NCBI GenBank assembly: GCA_030427705.1
Contig: JAUIBR010000028.1
Span: 26,566-90,565, forward strand
Direction: 5' to 3'
Length of the DNA: 64,000 nucleotides
Source of the DNA: a bacterium
Lineage (GTDB): Bacteria > Myxococcota_A > Bradymonadia > Bradymonadales > Bradymonadaceae
The notes under the pieces are model-generated. The model searched no databases, was not told the DNA's origin, and saw only the letters and a list, made by a program, of their open reading frames with translations. Shown piece by piece: positions 40,789 through 50,689 of this stretch (position 1 is the first letter of the stretch; every line of letters starts with the position of its first letter). The translations under genes and the position numbers were made by a program.

Positions 40789-42469
40789 CTACAAGCTCGT
40801 GACGGTGGAGTCTGTCGCTCGGTATTGAGCCACAAGTCCCCAGTTGTTCGTGCCACCTTGGTCCTTCCTGTAGCCATAAAACTCGCCCTTTCCGCCATTG
40901 CCGTCGGTGCGTTGGACCAGAATCGTGTCACCAGAAATCTCGTTGGGGTCGCCGAAGTTTGGAATCGTATTGTCTGGAGTATCAATTCGTTTCTCTTCAA
41001 CGAATTGCATCCCATCCCAAGCATACACCCAGAGGGCGCCATCGTTTGAGTTGTAGGCCGATGCCCCTGTAATCAGCCGCAGCGTGCCCGACTCATCGTT
41101 CATCTTGATATCGCGACCGAATCCAATGCCGGATTTGACCAATTGTTGAACCGGCGTAAGCACGCCTGGCGCCGTCAGCTCGTAGATCTCGACGTCTGTG
41201 TTTTCGGCCCGGATACCCAGATAGTTTTTGTATGGGAAGTGCGCACCAGGATTGATCGAAGTCGCGGTTGGATATCGCGTTAGTTCATTCCACGTGGTGG
41301 GCGACGCCGCCTCAAACAAGATGGCTTCATCGCTTGGAAGCAGGTGACTGGTCAGCAACAGCGGATAGTAGATCTCGATGTATCGGCCGAATCGGTCACC
41401 GCCAACAGGCGTCGGCGAGTTGATGGTGGTGACACGCCCGAAGTTGTCGACGCCACCTTCATCCTTTTGAAAGATGTGGATCGCACCTTCGTCCAGGGGG
41501 GCCGCCAATTGCGTCGCGCTCGACGACAGCGACGTATCCCTGATCCTCGTCAACTTCCAGGCGGTAGCCAAACCGCCCGTTTGCATGAGGATTTGGCGAG
41601 TACAACTCCGCGAAGAGGCCCCAGTTGTCGGCGCCTCCAGTGTTTCGCTCGAAGATATAAACCTTGCCTTCATTGGAAAACGTGCCATCCCAATTTTGGG
41701 CAGCGGCCGCAATGAAGCGGTTCATGAACACTTTTGGGTTTCCAAGAACGTCGTTCGCGCCCCCATCAGGGGCTTCGATCGTGAAGTTCTCGTTGTAGAT
41801 AGGCGGGTCAACGACCACCGGAAACGCGGCCTTTTGGGCGTTGAACACGATGTCGAAGCCATCTTCTGTGACTTCGAATCGGCTCGCTAGGGCACGCTTG
41901 TTCGCGTCAAAAACCTTCAGGGGCCCGTAGGTGGTTTTGCTTCCCGTGTCGCGAATCAGGTGGAGCGTGTCGGTCTTGACGGGCACGGTTGCTGCACCCA
42001 AGACGTCAACCTTAAGACGTACTTCGTTCCCGACACCCGACGGTTTATTCACCGTCCAGCCATGTTCCAGATAGGACACACGATTGGCGAGCCATTCGGT
42101 ACCCACGGGACGCGTGTTTTGCGCGATACCTTTGACGGACGTGGAAACCTCACCGTCGGAAACGGGTACTTCGAGTCCAGTGTACCCATAGTGGGTCCAG
42201 GTCAGGTGGATGGCAGCGCGGTCAGCGGCCTTCGCCTTGATGGGCTCCAGTTTAAGCGAGCTCGACAGCGTTCCCCGAACGTTGCCGCCCGGATGTGCTG
42301 CAACAAGCTGTCGAGCGTCCTTCCCCTTCAGGATTGGAAGCTCCGCTGGAGCGACACCCAATGCAAAACTATTGTCTGGTTCCGGTCGATTCTCGCCGTG
42401 GTTTACATCGTCACAACTGACGCAAACCAAGGCGCAAAAGACCCCTGCAAGCCCTTTCCCAATGCGCAT
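40789..42469 (-). pseudogene. FG-GAP-type secreted lipoprotein, frameshifted at a C6 run
   Basis: The N-terminal part (lipobox ALVCVSC; a domain of about 215 residues, then FG-GAP-like units with IFERNTGGADNWG) and the C-terminal part (IFQKDEGGVDNFGRV, YGYRKDQGGTNNWGLV) are in different frames. The repeated signature F-x-x-x-x-G-G-x-D/N-N-W/F-G runs through both, so they are one gene. The break is at six C (minus strand; 41496-41501). Removing one C gives DAIGGPLDEGAIHIFQ and a 559-residue protein. Homopolymer context makes a sequence error or phase variation possible. Confidence 0.82.
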
Positions 42470-42529
42470 AAAAACCTAATGATACTGTTTTCATTAGGCT
42501 ATCGGAGGTGTCATCAACGATCAAGGATT

Positions 42530-42545
42530 TTGTACGAATGTACAA
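42530..42545. promoter_or_regulatory. TTGTAC-N4-GTACAA inverted repeat
   Basis: Perfect 6-bp inverted repeat about 60 bp upstream of the FG-GAP lipoprotein start and 24 bp after the adenosine deaminase stop. Possible operator for the secreted-protein run 42469-39734. No T tract follows, so it is not a good terminator. Confidence 0.3.
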
Positions 42546-42568
42546 GAAGTTAGGGTGCCCTCATCAGA

Positions 42569-43768
42569 CTATTTGGCGCCTTTCTTCTTTCCTCTTGGCT
42601 TGGCTTTTTCCTTTGGGATTGCAGGCACACCGTCAACGGGCGTTTCGCCGTGCGTCAGCAAAGTCGACTCTTGTGCAAGTCGAGGTGGGTAGCGGTCATG
42701 ATGTTCTTCACCCTGCTTGTCCTCGAACTCGCGGACTAGGTTGTCGAACTCTTCGACGGCCATCGCCGTGACCGTGCGCTTCTTTCGGTAGGGAAGGAAC
42801 GATGACTTGAAGCCGTCAATCATGAGCCGTCGCAGGTCGCCGACGCCCAGATTGAATGCATTCACGCAGTTCTCAAATTCATCCGTCAACGTCAGGTTCG
42901 ACACCAAGCGGTTGTCCGTGCTGATCGAGCAACGAAGGCCATACGACATGTAGAATGGCAGCGGATGGCTCTCGAACGATTCACATGCGCGCGTCTGCAC
43001 ATTCGAGGTTGGGCAGATTTCCAGTGGGATGCGGTGGTCGTTGACGTAATTGAGCAGGTCACCGTCTTCTCGAAGACGTGTTCCGTGTCCAATCCGATGT
43101 GCGCCACACATGTGGATGGCCTGGTGAACGGACTCAGGTCCGTAGGCTTCACCCGCATGAATTGTGAGGTTCACGTTGTTGTTGCGGATCAGGTAGAACG
43201 CCTCGCGATGGTCTTTCGGAGGATTGTCTGCCTCGGCACCGGCGAGGTCGAACGCGACCACACCACGGTGTTTGAAAGCGACACATAGCTCTGCCAGGCG
43301 TAGCGATGATTCAGGCGTGATATGCCGGATACCGCAGATAATCTGGCCGCTCATGATGCCGTACTTTCGCTTTGCCTCGCGCAGACCCTCTGCGACCGCT
43401 TCTACGATCACCGGGAACGACAAGTCGTTTTGCGTGTGTAGCAGCGGGCTGTAGCGGACTTCGATGTACTTGACGTTCTCTTTCGCTGCGTCTTCGCCGA
43501 GCTCGAAAGCCGCGCGGTACAACGATTCTTCGGTCTGCATTACGCTGAGCGTGACGTCGAAGGCCTTCAGGTAATCCGGGAGGTTGTCGCAGACTTCGCC
43601 AACATTCATGGCCTTGGCGAGCGTCTTTTCGTCTTTGGCGCCTTTGGGGAGCTTTACGCCTTGCTGTTCGGCTAGCTCAAGGATGGTGCTGAGCCGCATG
43701 CTGCCATCAAGATGAACGTGAAGTTCAGTCTTGGGCATCCGTTCTAAAAATTCGCGCGTAACTTTCAT
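42569..43768 (-). CDS. add: Adenosine deaminase
   Basis: A 399-residue amidohydrolase. Zinc motif KTELHVHLDGSM (residues 13-24), substrate-binding region LSVMQTEESLYRAAFELGEDAAKENVKYIEVRYSPLLH, NLTIHAGEAYGPESV, HRIGHGTRL, and the acidic SISTDNRLVSNLTLTDEF are all present. It converts adenosine to inosine and ammonia. The C-terminal 55 residues form a Lys-rich tail beyond the usual family end. It lies in the same direction as, and upstream of, the FG-GAP gene, and close to ahcY, whose reaction releases adenosine. This suggests removal of the product that inhibits AhcY. Confidence 0.9.
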   Translation of the reverse strand: MKVTREFLERMPKTELHVHLDGSMRLSTILELAEQQGVKLPKGAKDEKTLAKAMNVGEVCDNLPDYLKAFDVTLSVMQTEESLYRAAFELGEDAAKENVKYIEVRYSPLLHTQNDLSFPVIVEAVAEGLREAKRKYGIMSGQIICGIRHITPESSLRLAELCVAFKHRGVVAFDLAGAEADNPPKDHREAFYLIRNNNVNLTIHAGEAYGPESVHQAIHMCGAHRIGHGTRLREDGDLLNYVNDHRIPLEICPTSNVQTRACESFESHPLPFYMSYGLRCSISTDNRLVSNLTLTDEFENCVNAFNLGVGDLRRLMIDGFKSSFLPYRKKRTVTAMAVEEFDNLVREFEDKQGEEHHDRYPPRLAQESTLLTHGETPVDGVPAIPKEKAKPRGKKKGAK

Positions 43769-43821
43769 AAATCGATCGTGGTCCGGGCACTATTTGCTAC
43801 ACAACGTCCCTTAGATCGCAC

Positions 43822-45780
43822 TTATTCGCTGCGCAACGCTCCTTTTTTGAAGATGTCATCCATCGACGGCACGTTTTCCTTCGATGGTGTTGTTTTCTTT
43901 GGCGGATCCGCCTTCTTCGGGTTTGGCGTTTCTTTCTTCGGTTTCGTGCGGGGTCGTGTCTTCTTTTCAGGCGTTGTTTTCGCCGCCGATGCATGGTTGG
44001 CGATCATCTCTCGGGACGCTTCCGCGGCTCCAAACGCAACCTTCTGCTGCGCCAACTCCATGATGATCGTCGTGGGGAGCGCAGGAGGTGTGTCTTTCTC
44101 AACGGGAGCGGCCTTAATCACTGGCGTGGGTTCGACATTGGCCGTTTCAACCTTCTGACCGCCAGCGTTGACGAAGAGGTAGAGCACTGCAATGCCCGCA
44201 GCCACGGCAACCAAACCGAGCGCGATGGCAGCGACCAGGAGCGGAGTGTCCTTGGTTGGGCGGCGTGTCTCGATGGTGGGGTCTTTCTCGGCGGCGCGTT
44301 GGCCGGTCTCGGTTTTGACCTGGATTCGACCACTTCTATCACTAGGCGCGTGCAGGTCGTCCTTGGTGACAGGACGTGTCTCTTCCGTCGAGATTGGGCG
44401 CGGCGAAGAATCGGCCGACAGACCTTCTTCGACCATGGTTTTGCGTTCTTTGGACTCAGCCAATGGCGGCAAACCCTCGGTCTTGCTGAAGACGTCGACC
44501 GCATCCGGAACATCGTTTGTGTCCTTGATGCGCTGCACTGCCGCTTGGTCGCCAGGTGTCCATGCTTGCTGAGCCCCCTTCTTTGTCACGCCAATCACGA
44601 CGCGCTCATTATGCGGGTCAGGAAGCGTTGGGGCCATCTCGTCACTCGTGGCGGCCATCGACCCAGAGTCGTCGGCATTCGTGAGCCAATGCTCCATTCC
44701 TGTTTCGCGGCGGAAAACCTCGGTTGGACCGCTCTTCGTTCCCTTCTTGATGGGAAGTTTGGGCAGCAGCCATGCTTCCCGAGCTTCCTCGAGCGACATC
44801 CCGGCCTCCACGTGAATCCGGTCAAACTCGATCTCGCGACGCACCCGCTCGATCAGCTCGCGCACTTCGCGTGCTGTGTTCGGGCGCTCATCACGCTCTT
44901 TGTGCATCAGTTGGTCGACGAGATCCTCGACGGGAGGAATCACCGTGCCGGGAGGCACCAGGTCGCGCAGCGGCGTTGGATTCTCTTGGATGTGCTTCAG
45001 CATGATCTGCAGGCTGGATGTGCCCGAGAATGGCGGCCAGCCTGACAGCATCTCATAGAAAATGACCCCCATCGCGTAGAGGTCAGCACGCGCATCCAGC
45101 TCTTCGTTCTGAGCCTGCTCGGGCGCCATATAAGCAGGCGTCCCGCAGATCATCCCGGTCGCGGTAATCTGTGTGTTTTGCTCCAGCGCACGGGCGATCC
45201 CGAAGTCCAAGACCTTCGTCTGAATCGTGCCGTCTGACATCGGCACCAACAGGATATTGTCTGGTTTCAGGTCACGGTGGATCACGCCAGAGTTGTGCGG
45301 CTCCGTCAGCGCGCCACACGCCTGGTAGAGCACATCGAGCGCGATGCGTGTCCGCAGCCGCCCGCCCGCGATGAGGTCGGCGAGGTTGAACCCACGCACC
45401 AATTCCATCGCCAGGAAGAGCACGTCCAGGTCGCGGTCTTGCCCGAAATCAATAAGGCGCACGATGTTCGGATGGTTCAGGTTCGAGATCGTTTTCGCTT
45501 CACGAAAAAACCTCTCGAGCGCCACCTGTTTGTGGCTCAAATCAGCGCGCAGAACCTTGATTGCGACGTCGCGACCCACGGAAAGTTGCTGTCCACGATA
45601 GACCGTGCCCATCCCGCCTTCGCCAATGACCGAGTCGATTCGAAATCGGTTGTCGACGACAGAACCAAGCAGCGGATCCTTACCCGCCTTGTCCATCTTA
45701 TACAGGCGCGCACCGTCGTTCGGGCAATTCCGCAGGGAATCGTCGTCGTAGTGTGTGCTGCACTCAGGACAATAAAGCAT
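43822..45780 (-). CDS. Membrane-anchored Ser/Thr protein kinase with N-terminal zinc ribbon
   Basis: This 652-residue protein starts with a zinc ribbon-like CPECSTHYDDDSLRNCPNDG (residues 4-23). A PASTA-less eukaryotic-type kinase follows (about 46-310): GEGGMGTVYRG, AIKVLRA, VIHRDLKPDN, KVLDFGIAR and TPAYMAPEQ. Then come a long acidic/Pro-rich linker, one TM helix (about residue 520-540), and a periplasmic Lys/Pro-rich tail. All kinase residues are present. I prefer the ATG at 45780, which begins the zinc ribbon, over a TTG at 45828, although no strong Shine-Dalgarno precedes it. It is divergent from ahcY; targets are unknown. Confidence 0.87.
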   Translation of the reverse strand: MLYCPECSTHYDDDSLRNCPNDGARLYKMDKAGKDPLLGSVVDNRFRIDSVIGEGGMGTVYRGQQLSVGRDVAIKVLRADLSHKQVALERFFREAKTISNLNHPNIVRLIDFGQDRDLDVLFLAMELVRGFNLADLIAGGRLRTRIALDVLYQACGALTEPHNSGVIHRDLKPDNILLVPMSDGTIQTKVLDFGIARALEQNTQITATGMICGTPAYMAPEQAQNEELDARADLYAMGVIFYEMLSGWPPFSGTSSLQIMLKHIQENPTPLRDLVPPGTVIPPVEDLVDQLMHKERDERPNTAREVRELIERVRREIEFDRIHVEAGMSLEEAREAWLLPKLPIKKGTKSGPTEVFRRETGMEHWLTNADDSGSMAATSDEMAPTLPDPHNERVVIGVTKKGAQQAWTPGDQAAVQRIKDTNDVPDAVDVFSKTEGLPPLAESKERKTMVEEGLSADSSPRPISTEETRPVTKDDLHAPSDRSGRIQVKTETGQRAAEKDPTIETRRPTKDTPLLVAAIALGLVAVAAGIAVLYLFVNAGGQKVETANVEPTPVIKAAPVEKDTPPALPTTIIMELAQQKVAFGAAEASREMIANHASAAKTTPEKKTRPRTKPKKETPNPKKADPPKKTTPSKENVPSMDDIFKKGALRSE

Positions 45781-45857
45781 TCGGTAGTCCAACTCGGTAG
45801 ATACCCAAAGGTTGACTCTACCAATCAAAACGTCTAGTTAATCCGCGTTTCATCGCG

Positions 45858-45869
45858 TAACGCGCGTTA
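45858..45869. promoter_or_regulatory. TAACGCGCGTTA palindrome upstream of ahcY
   Basis: A perfect 12-bp palindrome 64 bp before the ahcY ATG, in the divergent gap shared with the kinase gene. Possible operator. I looked for SAH-riboswitch features here and saw none. Confidence 0.3.
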
Positions 45870-45932
45870 TTCTGATGCCTAGGATGCACCATGTAAAGCA
45901 ACCGCCGCATCGAAACTATTTCGGAGACACAG

Positions 45933-47450
45933 ATGTCGACCTCACCAATCGAGAATATTGAACCCCTCTTCATGAACACTGGCCTTCCGCTTTTCTCGGA
46001 CATGCCTTTCAAAGTCGCCGACTTCTCTAACGAGACGATCGCCTTTGGACGTAAAGAGATTGAGCTGGCTGAGCACGAGATGCCAGGCCTTATGGCGCTT
46101 CGCGAAGAGTACAAAGGGCAATACCCGCTTAAAGGCGCGAAGATCATGGGCTCGCTGCACATGACGATCCAGACCGCCGTTCTCATCGAGACGCTCGTTG
46201 AGCTTGGCGCGGAAGTTCGCTGGGTTTCCTGCAATATCTTCTCGACGCAAGACCACGCTGCAGCAGCAGTCGCAGCCGGTCCGAACGGTTCGGCATCCAG
46301 CCCACAAGGTGTTCCTGTCTTCGCTTGGAAAGGCGAGACGTTGGAAGAGTACTGGTGGTGCACGTTCCAAGCGCTCAACTGGCCGGGCGGCGAAGGTCCA
46401 AACCTGATCCTCGACGATGGTGGCGACGCTACGCTTCTTGTCCACAAGGGACTTGAGTTCAACAACGCAGGCTCGGTTCCTGGCGTTGAAACGACCGACA
46501 ACGGTGAGTTCAAGGTCATCCTCCAACTTCTGGCTGACGTTCAAGCAGCTGACGCAGATTTCTGGAAGCGCCTTGCACCTCAAATCCGTGGCGTTTCCGA
46601 AGAAACCACGACCGGCGTTCACCGCCTGCACCAAATGGCAGAGCGCGGTGAGTTGCTCTTCCCTGGCATCAACGTCAATGACTCGGTCACGAAGTCGAAG
46701 TTCGACAACGTCTACGGCTGCCGCCACTCACTGGTCGACGCCATCATGCGTGCAACCGACGTTATGATCGCTGGCAAGCGCGCACTCGTTGCTGGTTTCG
46801 GCGACGTCGGCAAAGGTTCGGTCGACTCGCTTCGCGCACAAAGCGCGAAGGTTTCGGTTTCGGAAGTTGACCCAATCTGCGCACTGCAAGCTTGCATGCT
46901 GGGTATTGACGTCATCACGATCGAAGACGCGATCGCAAACGACTTCGACATCTACGTCACGGCGACGGGTAACTTCAATATCATCACCGCTGACCACATG
47001 AGCCGCATGAAGCACAACGCAATCGTGTGCAACATCGGTCACTTCGATAACGAAATCGACATGGCTGGCCTCGAGAAGATGGCTGCAGAAGGCAAGGTCG
47101 AGAAGATCGAAATCAAGCCTCAGGTTCACGAATGGAAGTTCGCTGACGGCCACAGCATCATCATTCTGGCTGAAGGCCGTCTGGTGAACCTTGGTTGCGC
47201 AACGGGTCACCCAAGCTTGGTGATGTCGGCATCGTTTACGAACCAAACCATCGCTCAGATCGAGCTGCATAAGAACGCTGAGTCGTACGGTAAGTCGGTT
47301 GTCACGCTTCCGAAGCACCTCGACGAGAAGGTTGCTCGTCTGCACCTCGACAAGTTCGGCGTCAATCTCACCGAGCTGTCGCAAGAGCAAGCTGAGTACA
47401 TCCATGTGGATGTTCAGGGTCCCTATAAGCCGGACACGTATCGCTACTAG
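45933..47450 (+). CDS. ahcY: Adenosylhomocysteinase
   Basis: A 505-residue S-adenosylhomocysteine hydrolase: [52 protein letters not shown], the NAD-binding [16 protein letters not shown] and the C-terminal YKPDTYRY. It splits SAH to adenosine and homocysteine and so sustains SAM-dependent methylation. It is in the longer form of the family with the insert near residue 140-190. GGAG lies 8 bp before the ATG. Codon use is more biased than in neighbours, which suggests high expression. The TAG stop is the first triplet of a long word array. A good terminator lies about 300 bp downstream. Confidence 0.95.
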   Translation: MSTSPIENIEPLFMNTGLPLFSDMPFKVADFSNETIAFGRKEIELAEHEMPGLMALREEYKGQYPLKGAKIMGSLHMTIQTAVLIETLVELGAEVRWVSCNIFSTQDHAAAAVAAGPNGSASSPQGVPVFAWKGETLEEYWWCTFQALNWPGGEGPNLILDDGGDATLLVHKGLEFNNAGSVPGVETTDNGEFKVILQLLADVQAADADFWKRLAPQIRGVSEETTTGVHRLHQMAERGELLFPGINVNDSVTKSKFDNVYGCRHSLVDAIMRATDVMIAGKRALVAGFGDVGKGSVDSLRAQSAKVSVSEVDPICALQACMLGIDVITIEDAIANDFDIYVTATGNFNIITADHMSRMKHNAIVCNIGHFDNEIDMAGLEKMAAEGKVEKIEIKPQVHEWKFADGHSIIILAEGRLVNLGCATGHPSLVMSASFTNQTIAQIELHKNAESYGKSVVTLPKHLDEKVARLHLDKFGVNLTELSQEQAEYIHVDVQGPYKPDTYRY

Positions 47451-47720
47451 TCGCTTCGCGACGGCGTAGCTGGCGTCGCGCTTCGCGCTGGCGTCGCGCT
47501 TCGCGCTGGCGTCGCGCTTCGCGCTGGCGTCGCCCTTCGGGCTGGGTTCGCTTCGCTGGCGTCGCCTTCGGCTGGGTTCGCTCGCCTTCGGCTTCGCTGG
47601 GTTCGCTCGCCTTCGGCTTCGCTGGGTTCGCTCGCCTTCGGCTTCGCTGGGTTCGCTCGCCTTCGGCTTCGCTGGGTTCGCTCGCCTTCGGCTTCGCTCG
47701 CCTCTAGCCCCTAGTCCCCT
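47451..47720. repeat. Hairpin-word array after ahcY
   Basis: Begins right after the ahcY stop. 18-bp units GGCGTCGCGCTTCGCGCT (four copies, 47471-47530) are followed by five 25-bp units around CTGGGTTCGCTCGCCTTCGG, then CTAG words (47702-47725). The units contain GCGC-TTC-GCGC and GCC-TTC-GGC hairpins. The stretch lies between the stop and the terminator, so it should be part of the ahcY 3' UTR. Confidence 0.9.
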
Positions 47721-47741
47721 AGCCGCTAACCCAAGAAATGC

Positions 47742-47774
47742 AAACGGCACCATCCAAAGATGCTGCCGTTTTTT
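47742..47774 (+). terminator. Rho-independent terminator of ahcY
   Basis: Perfect 8-bp stem AAACGGCA / TGCCGTTT separated by 14 bp (the loop can pair further as GCA..TGC) and followed by TTT. It is the only clear intrinsic terminator in the window. Confidence 0.8.
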
Positions 47775-47809
47775 AAGTCCTTAGAACCCTTTGGTCCTTA
47801 GGAACTGAA

Positions 47810-49138
47810 CTACCGGACCGCCACTCGTCCGGTAGGAACTGCTTCGCCATTGTGGTTGAGCTGCTGAAGCACACCTGGCATGTCCGCCGACTCGATCATG
47901 CCAACAAGTGGCTTGAGGGCGAACGGTGCTGGTGAGTCGTCTGGCTCTGGCTCGATGGAGATGACTGCCATATTGCCTGGAAGCTCAAGTGCAGGCTTGA
48001 TGAAGTCTTGACCTGGGAAAGGAGGGCCTGCGTTTGGACCAGCAGCTGGGCCCGCGCCGTCGCTGTCAGCACCTTCAAGCGAGGTGAAACGGCCGGTCGA
48101 GATTGGGCCGTTTTCGGTTGCGACCCAACCTTCGTATGCCCAACCAGCTGGCAGGGTTGGAAGGTTGAGACTCGGCATTGGCGAACCAGAAGTTGGGTCG
48201 ACAAACCAGATGCCTTTGAGGAAATCCAACTCAGGCGTCTCCGAAGACGGCGTTGCGAGGAGGAACGAGCCAGTGACTCGCGTGAAGTCGTTTCCGAGGG
48301 CGCCAGGGTGAGCGATCGTAATGTCAGCGTCGCCGCCGACCAGATCGCCGCCCAGGATGTGGGTGCTCGATGGTGCTGGGTCGTCGTTGAATCGAGGCTC
48401 GATGGTGAGGATATATGCCGTCGCTTCGGTGTAGTCCGCGTCGAACTTGAACTCCACTTCTTCGGCAGCGTCGAAGCGACCTGCGGTCACAGGAGCGCCG
48501 TCAACAATCAACCAACCTTCGTAGACGTAGTCGGCACCAAGCTTAGGAAGCTGGTCAAAACTGACGGTAACGGTCGTTTGCGTCGTTGCTTGGTCAGCGG
48601 TGGTGATCGAGCAATTTGCCTGACGGTTGCCGTAGGTGCATGAGATTGGGCTGCCAGCCTGGCTGAGCTCCAGCATGTTGTTTTCGACGTGCCGGTCGTA
48701 CTCGCCGTAGTACATCGTCAAGATGATGTCGTAGGCCTTCTCGGCGTCGACAGTGCTGTTGACGCGTCCACCAAACGAAAGGGTGTCGCCTTTAACTTCG
48801 GCGCCAGGAATGTATGTGATGCAAGCTGCTTCGCTGCTGTTGTTCACGCAGTATGCGAACGGGCTTTGCGTGTACGTAAGTCCGCCTTCGCGCTGTGCTT
48901 GGGTGCGTGGCGAGACGTTGCCGAGCGTCAGTAGCTCTTGAGCGATGTCGCCATAGAATACGATGCGTCCGTCGCCCAGAACGCGAATATCTTGTGCGTC
49001 GGCCTTTGAAGCGAGCGCGCCATCAAGGTCAGCATTTGAGATTTCGACAGGAGCGTTGGTGTCCGTAGCTTCGCTACAACCCATTGCAGCCGTAAGCGCC
49101 ATCGCGCCAAAGATTCCAGTCACATTTCGCAGTTTCAT
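47810..49138 (-). CDS. Lipoprotein with RskA-like repeats
   Basis: A 442-residue secreted protein with a lipobox (LTAAMGC). It has two related domains of about 110 residues with motifs LPKLGADYVYEGWLIVDGAPVTAGRF and LPTLPAGWAYEGWVATENGPISTGRF. The pattern Y-E-x-W-x...P-x-x-x-G-x-F resembles the C-terminal domain of anti-sigma-K factor RskA and similar secreted proteins; no anti-sigma N-terminus is present. Three ATGs (49144, 49141, 49138) lie in tandem after GGAGA. I use 49138 for spacing. It is a single gene convergent with ahcY; the function is unknown. Confidence 0.7.
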   Translation of the reverse strand: MKLRNVTGIFGAMALTAAMGCSEATDTNAPVEISNADLDGALASKADAQDIRVLGDGRIVFYGDIAQELLTLGNVSPRTQAQREGGLTYTQSPFAYCVNNSSEAACITYIPGAEVKGDTLSFGGRVNSTVDAEKAYDIILTMYYGEYDRHVENNMLELSQAGSPISCTYGNRQANCSITTADQATTQTTVTVSFDQLPKLGADYVYEGWLIVDGAPVTAGRFDAAEEVEFKFDADYTEATAYILTIEPRFNDDPAPSSTHILGGDLVGGDADITIAHPGALGNDFTRVTGSFLLATPSSETPELDFLKGIWFVDPTSGSPMPSLNLPTLPAGWAYEGWVATENGPISTGRFTSLEGADSDGAGPAAGPNAGPPFPGQDFIKPALELPGNMAVISIEPEPDDSPAPFALKPLVGMIESADMPGVLQQLNHNGEAVPTGRVAVR

Positions 49139-49261
49139 CATCATTCTCCAATATTTGGGTGGGCTTTCGCTCACCGGTTTTCATTTCGGAGGGATTAATA
49201 GAAACCGCAGTGTGATAAATCCATTTGAATGTTTTTAACTAAACATTAACCCGTGGTTAAT

Positions 49262-49340
49262 GTTTAGGGCTCGGGGGCTAGCGGCTAGGAGGCTCGGGGC
49301 TAGGCGGCTAGGCGGCTAGGGGCTCGGGGCTAGGCGGCTA
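49262..49340. repeat. CTAG-rich word array
   Basis: GGGCTCGGGGGCTAGCGGCTAGG-like words, about eight copies, ending in the TAG stop (49338-49340) of the small secreted-protein gene. Confidence 0.88.
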
Positions 49341-49583
49341 GCGGAACGCGGGTTGGGCAGTTGTCTCTTGGATCTTGGGGAGGAAGCTGCGTTTGAGGCT
49401 CATTAACCGTTCAAACTTGGCTCGTTGGTTCTTGTCGAAGATGTAGACCTTGGGGACTCGGATTTCTCCATCGACCAACATTTCTTCAATGTCATAGAAT
49501 TGTTTGAGTGGTTCTTGAGCAGAGGCAGTCGAGGCCAACAGCGTGCTGCCAGCCAGAATCATTGCGATTGTGAGCTTCTTCAT
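49338..49583 (-). CDS. Small secreted protein, 81 aa
   Basis: A signal peptide (MKKLTIAMILAGSTLLASTASAQ, cleavage after AQ near residue 23) is followed by a mature peptide of about 58 residues with alternating charged and hydrophobic residues. No family is recognised. The C-terminus ends in QPAFR, with the stop inside a repeat island, so the last codons may have been altered by the array. An envelope location is inferred only from the signal peptide. Confidence 0.55.
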   Translation of the reverse strand: MKKLTIAMILAGSTLLASTASAQEPLKQFYDIEEMLVDGEIRVPKVYIFDKNQRAKFERLMSLKRSFLPKIQETTAQPAFR

Positions 49584-49744
49584 CGTTTCTCCATGTTTGA
49601 CGTCTTAGATTGAAACGACACGCGACCTCTTTGGATCTAAGAACGTCGCCACGCTGCTGCCACAAGCCGAACTTGCGAAGCGACTAAACACGGTGGTATC
49701 AGCACCAACGCGCGAGTTTTGCGCCTTGTTGTGTGTTGATTGCT

Positions 49745-50689
49745 ATGAATGAAACGAAGAGCACGATGGAACTCAGCGCTGAAGACCGACCGATGCCTGC
49801 CGAGGCTCCGGAAGAGGTCGAAGGCCTTTCGATCGTCATCCCTGCCTACAACGAAGAGAACGGCATCGCGCCGACCCTTGAAGAGCTTAAGGACGAATTG
49901 CGCAAGCTCGATGTCGACATCCCGATGGAAGTTATCATCGTCAATGATGGCTCTTCGGATAACACAGGACCAGCCATTGAGCCGTTCCTGGACGACCTAC
50001 TTCGTCTGGTAAATCACCCCGTTAATCGCGGATATGGCGCTGCTCTCAAGACCGGAATCAACGCTGCCAAGTATCCGTGGATTCTTATCACTGATGCTGA
50101 CGGTACGTATCCGAACGTGCACATTCCGGAAATTCTGGAGGTGCGCGGAGGTCACGACATGGTGGTCGGAGCGCGTATCGGCGAAAAACGACAGATCCCG
50201 TTGATTCGTCGTCCGCCCAAATGGGCGCTGCGCAAACTCGCATCCATCTTGAGCCAGCAGAATATCCCCGACCTCAACAGTGGGTTTCGGCTGATGCGTC
50301 GCGATGTCGTGAAGCAGTTCTACAACATCCTACCCAATGGATTTTCCTTCACGACGACTATCACATTGGCCATGTTCTCTGCGGGTTATCGGGTTAAATA
50401 CATTCCGATTAACTACCTGAAGCGGGAGGGCAAATCGAAGATTCGTCCAATCTACGATACGCTTAATTTCGTGAAGTTGATCATTCGTACGGTCATGTAT
50501 TTCGACCCACTGCGTATCTTCTTGCCCGCGTCTGTCTTCTTCATTTTGGCTGCGATTGGTGTCGGCGTAGTGTCGCACTTCGTGTTTGGCCAAGTCGCCG
50601 ACGTGACCACAGTCCTGCTTTTCCTGACAGGCATCCAAATCTTCACCGTTGGAATGCTCGCCGACATGCTCAATAGGCGCCTACCCTAG
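49745..50689 (+). CDS. GT2 family glycosyltransferase with two C-terminal TM segments
   Basis: A 314-residue GT-A enzyme: LSIVIPAYNEENGIAPTLEEL (residues 25-45), MEVIIVNDGSSDNTGPAIEPF, the DxD region ITDADGTYP, and the GANDG-like DLNSGFRLMRRDV. It resembles dolichol/undecaprenyl-phosphate sugar transferases (GtrB/DPM1 type). Two helices near the C-terminus (FLPASVFFILAAIGVGVVSHF and TTVLLFLTGIQIFTVGMLADML) anchor it. Likely activity is transfer of a sugar to undecaprenyl phosphate. The ATG at 49745 is preferred; a GTG at 49733 also exists. The TAG stop is the first triplet of a CTAG array. Confidence 0.85.
   Translation: MNETKSTMELSAEDRPMPAEAPEEVEGLSIVIPAYNEENGIAPTLEELKDELRKLDVDIPMEVIIVNDGSSDNTGPAIEPFLDDLLRLVNHPVNRGYGAALKTGINAAKYPWILITDADGTYPNVHIPEILEVRGGHDMVVGARIGEKRQIPLIRRPPKWALRKLASILSQQNIPDLNSGFRLMRRDVVKQFYNILPNGFSFTTTITLAMFSAGYRVKYIPINYLKREGKSKIRPIYDTLNFVKLIIRTVMYFDPLRIFLPASVFFILAAIGVGVVSHFVFGQVADVTTVLLFLTGIQIFTVGMLADMLNRRLP

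Larger units (their letters stand above)
47451..47809. other. Intergenic region of 359 bp
   Basis: Contains only the word array, the CTAG words and the terminator described above; no gene is seen before the stop of the convergent lipoprotein gene at 47810. Confidence 0.7.

Noticed and set aside
43993..45045. 350-codon open frame antisense to the Ser/Thr kinase
   Set aside because: Arg/His-rich shadow with no recognisable domain; the kinase on the other strand has all motifs.
45829..45932. SAH or SAM-related riboswitch before ahcY
   Set aside because: The leader is only about 100 bp and none of the conserved SAH-riboswitch core segments is recognisable.
46728..47753. Long open frame (341 codons) on the minus strand across ahcY and its repeat island
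   Set aside because: It is antisense to a well-supported gene and its N-terminus is only translated repeat (Ala/Lys/Pro/Ser/Glu words). No start signal is seen.
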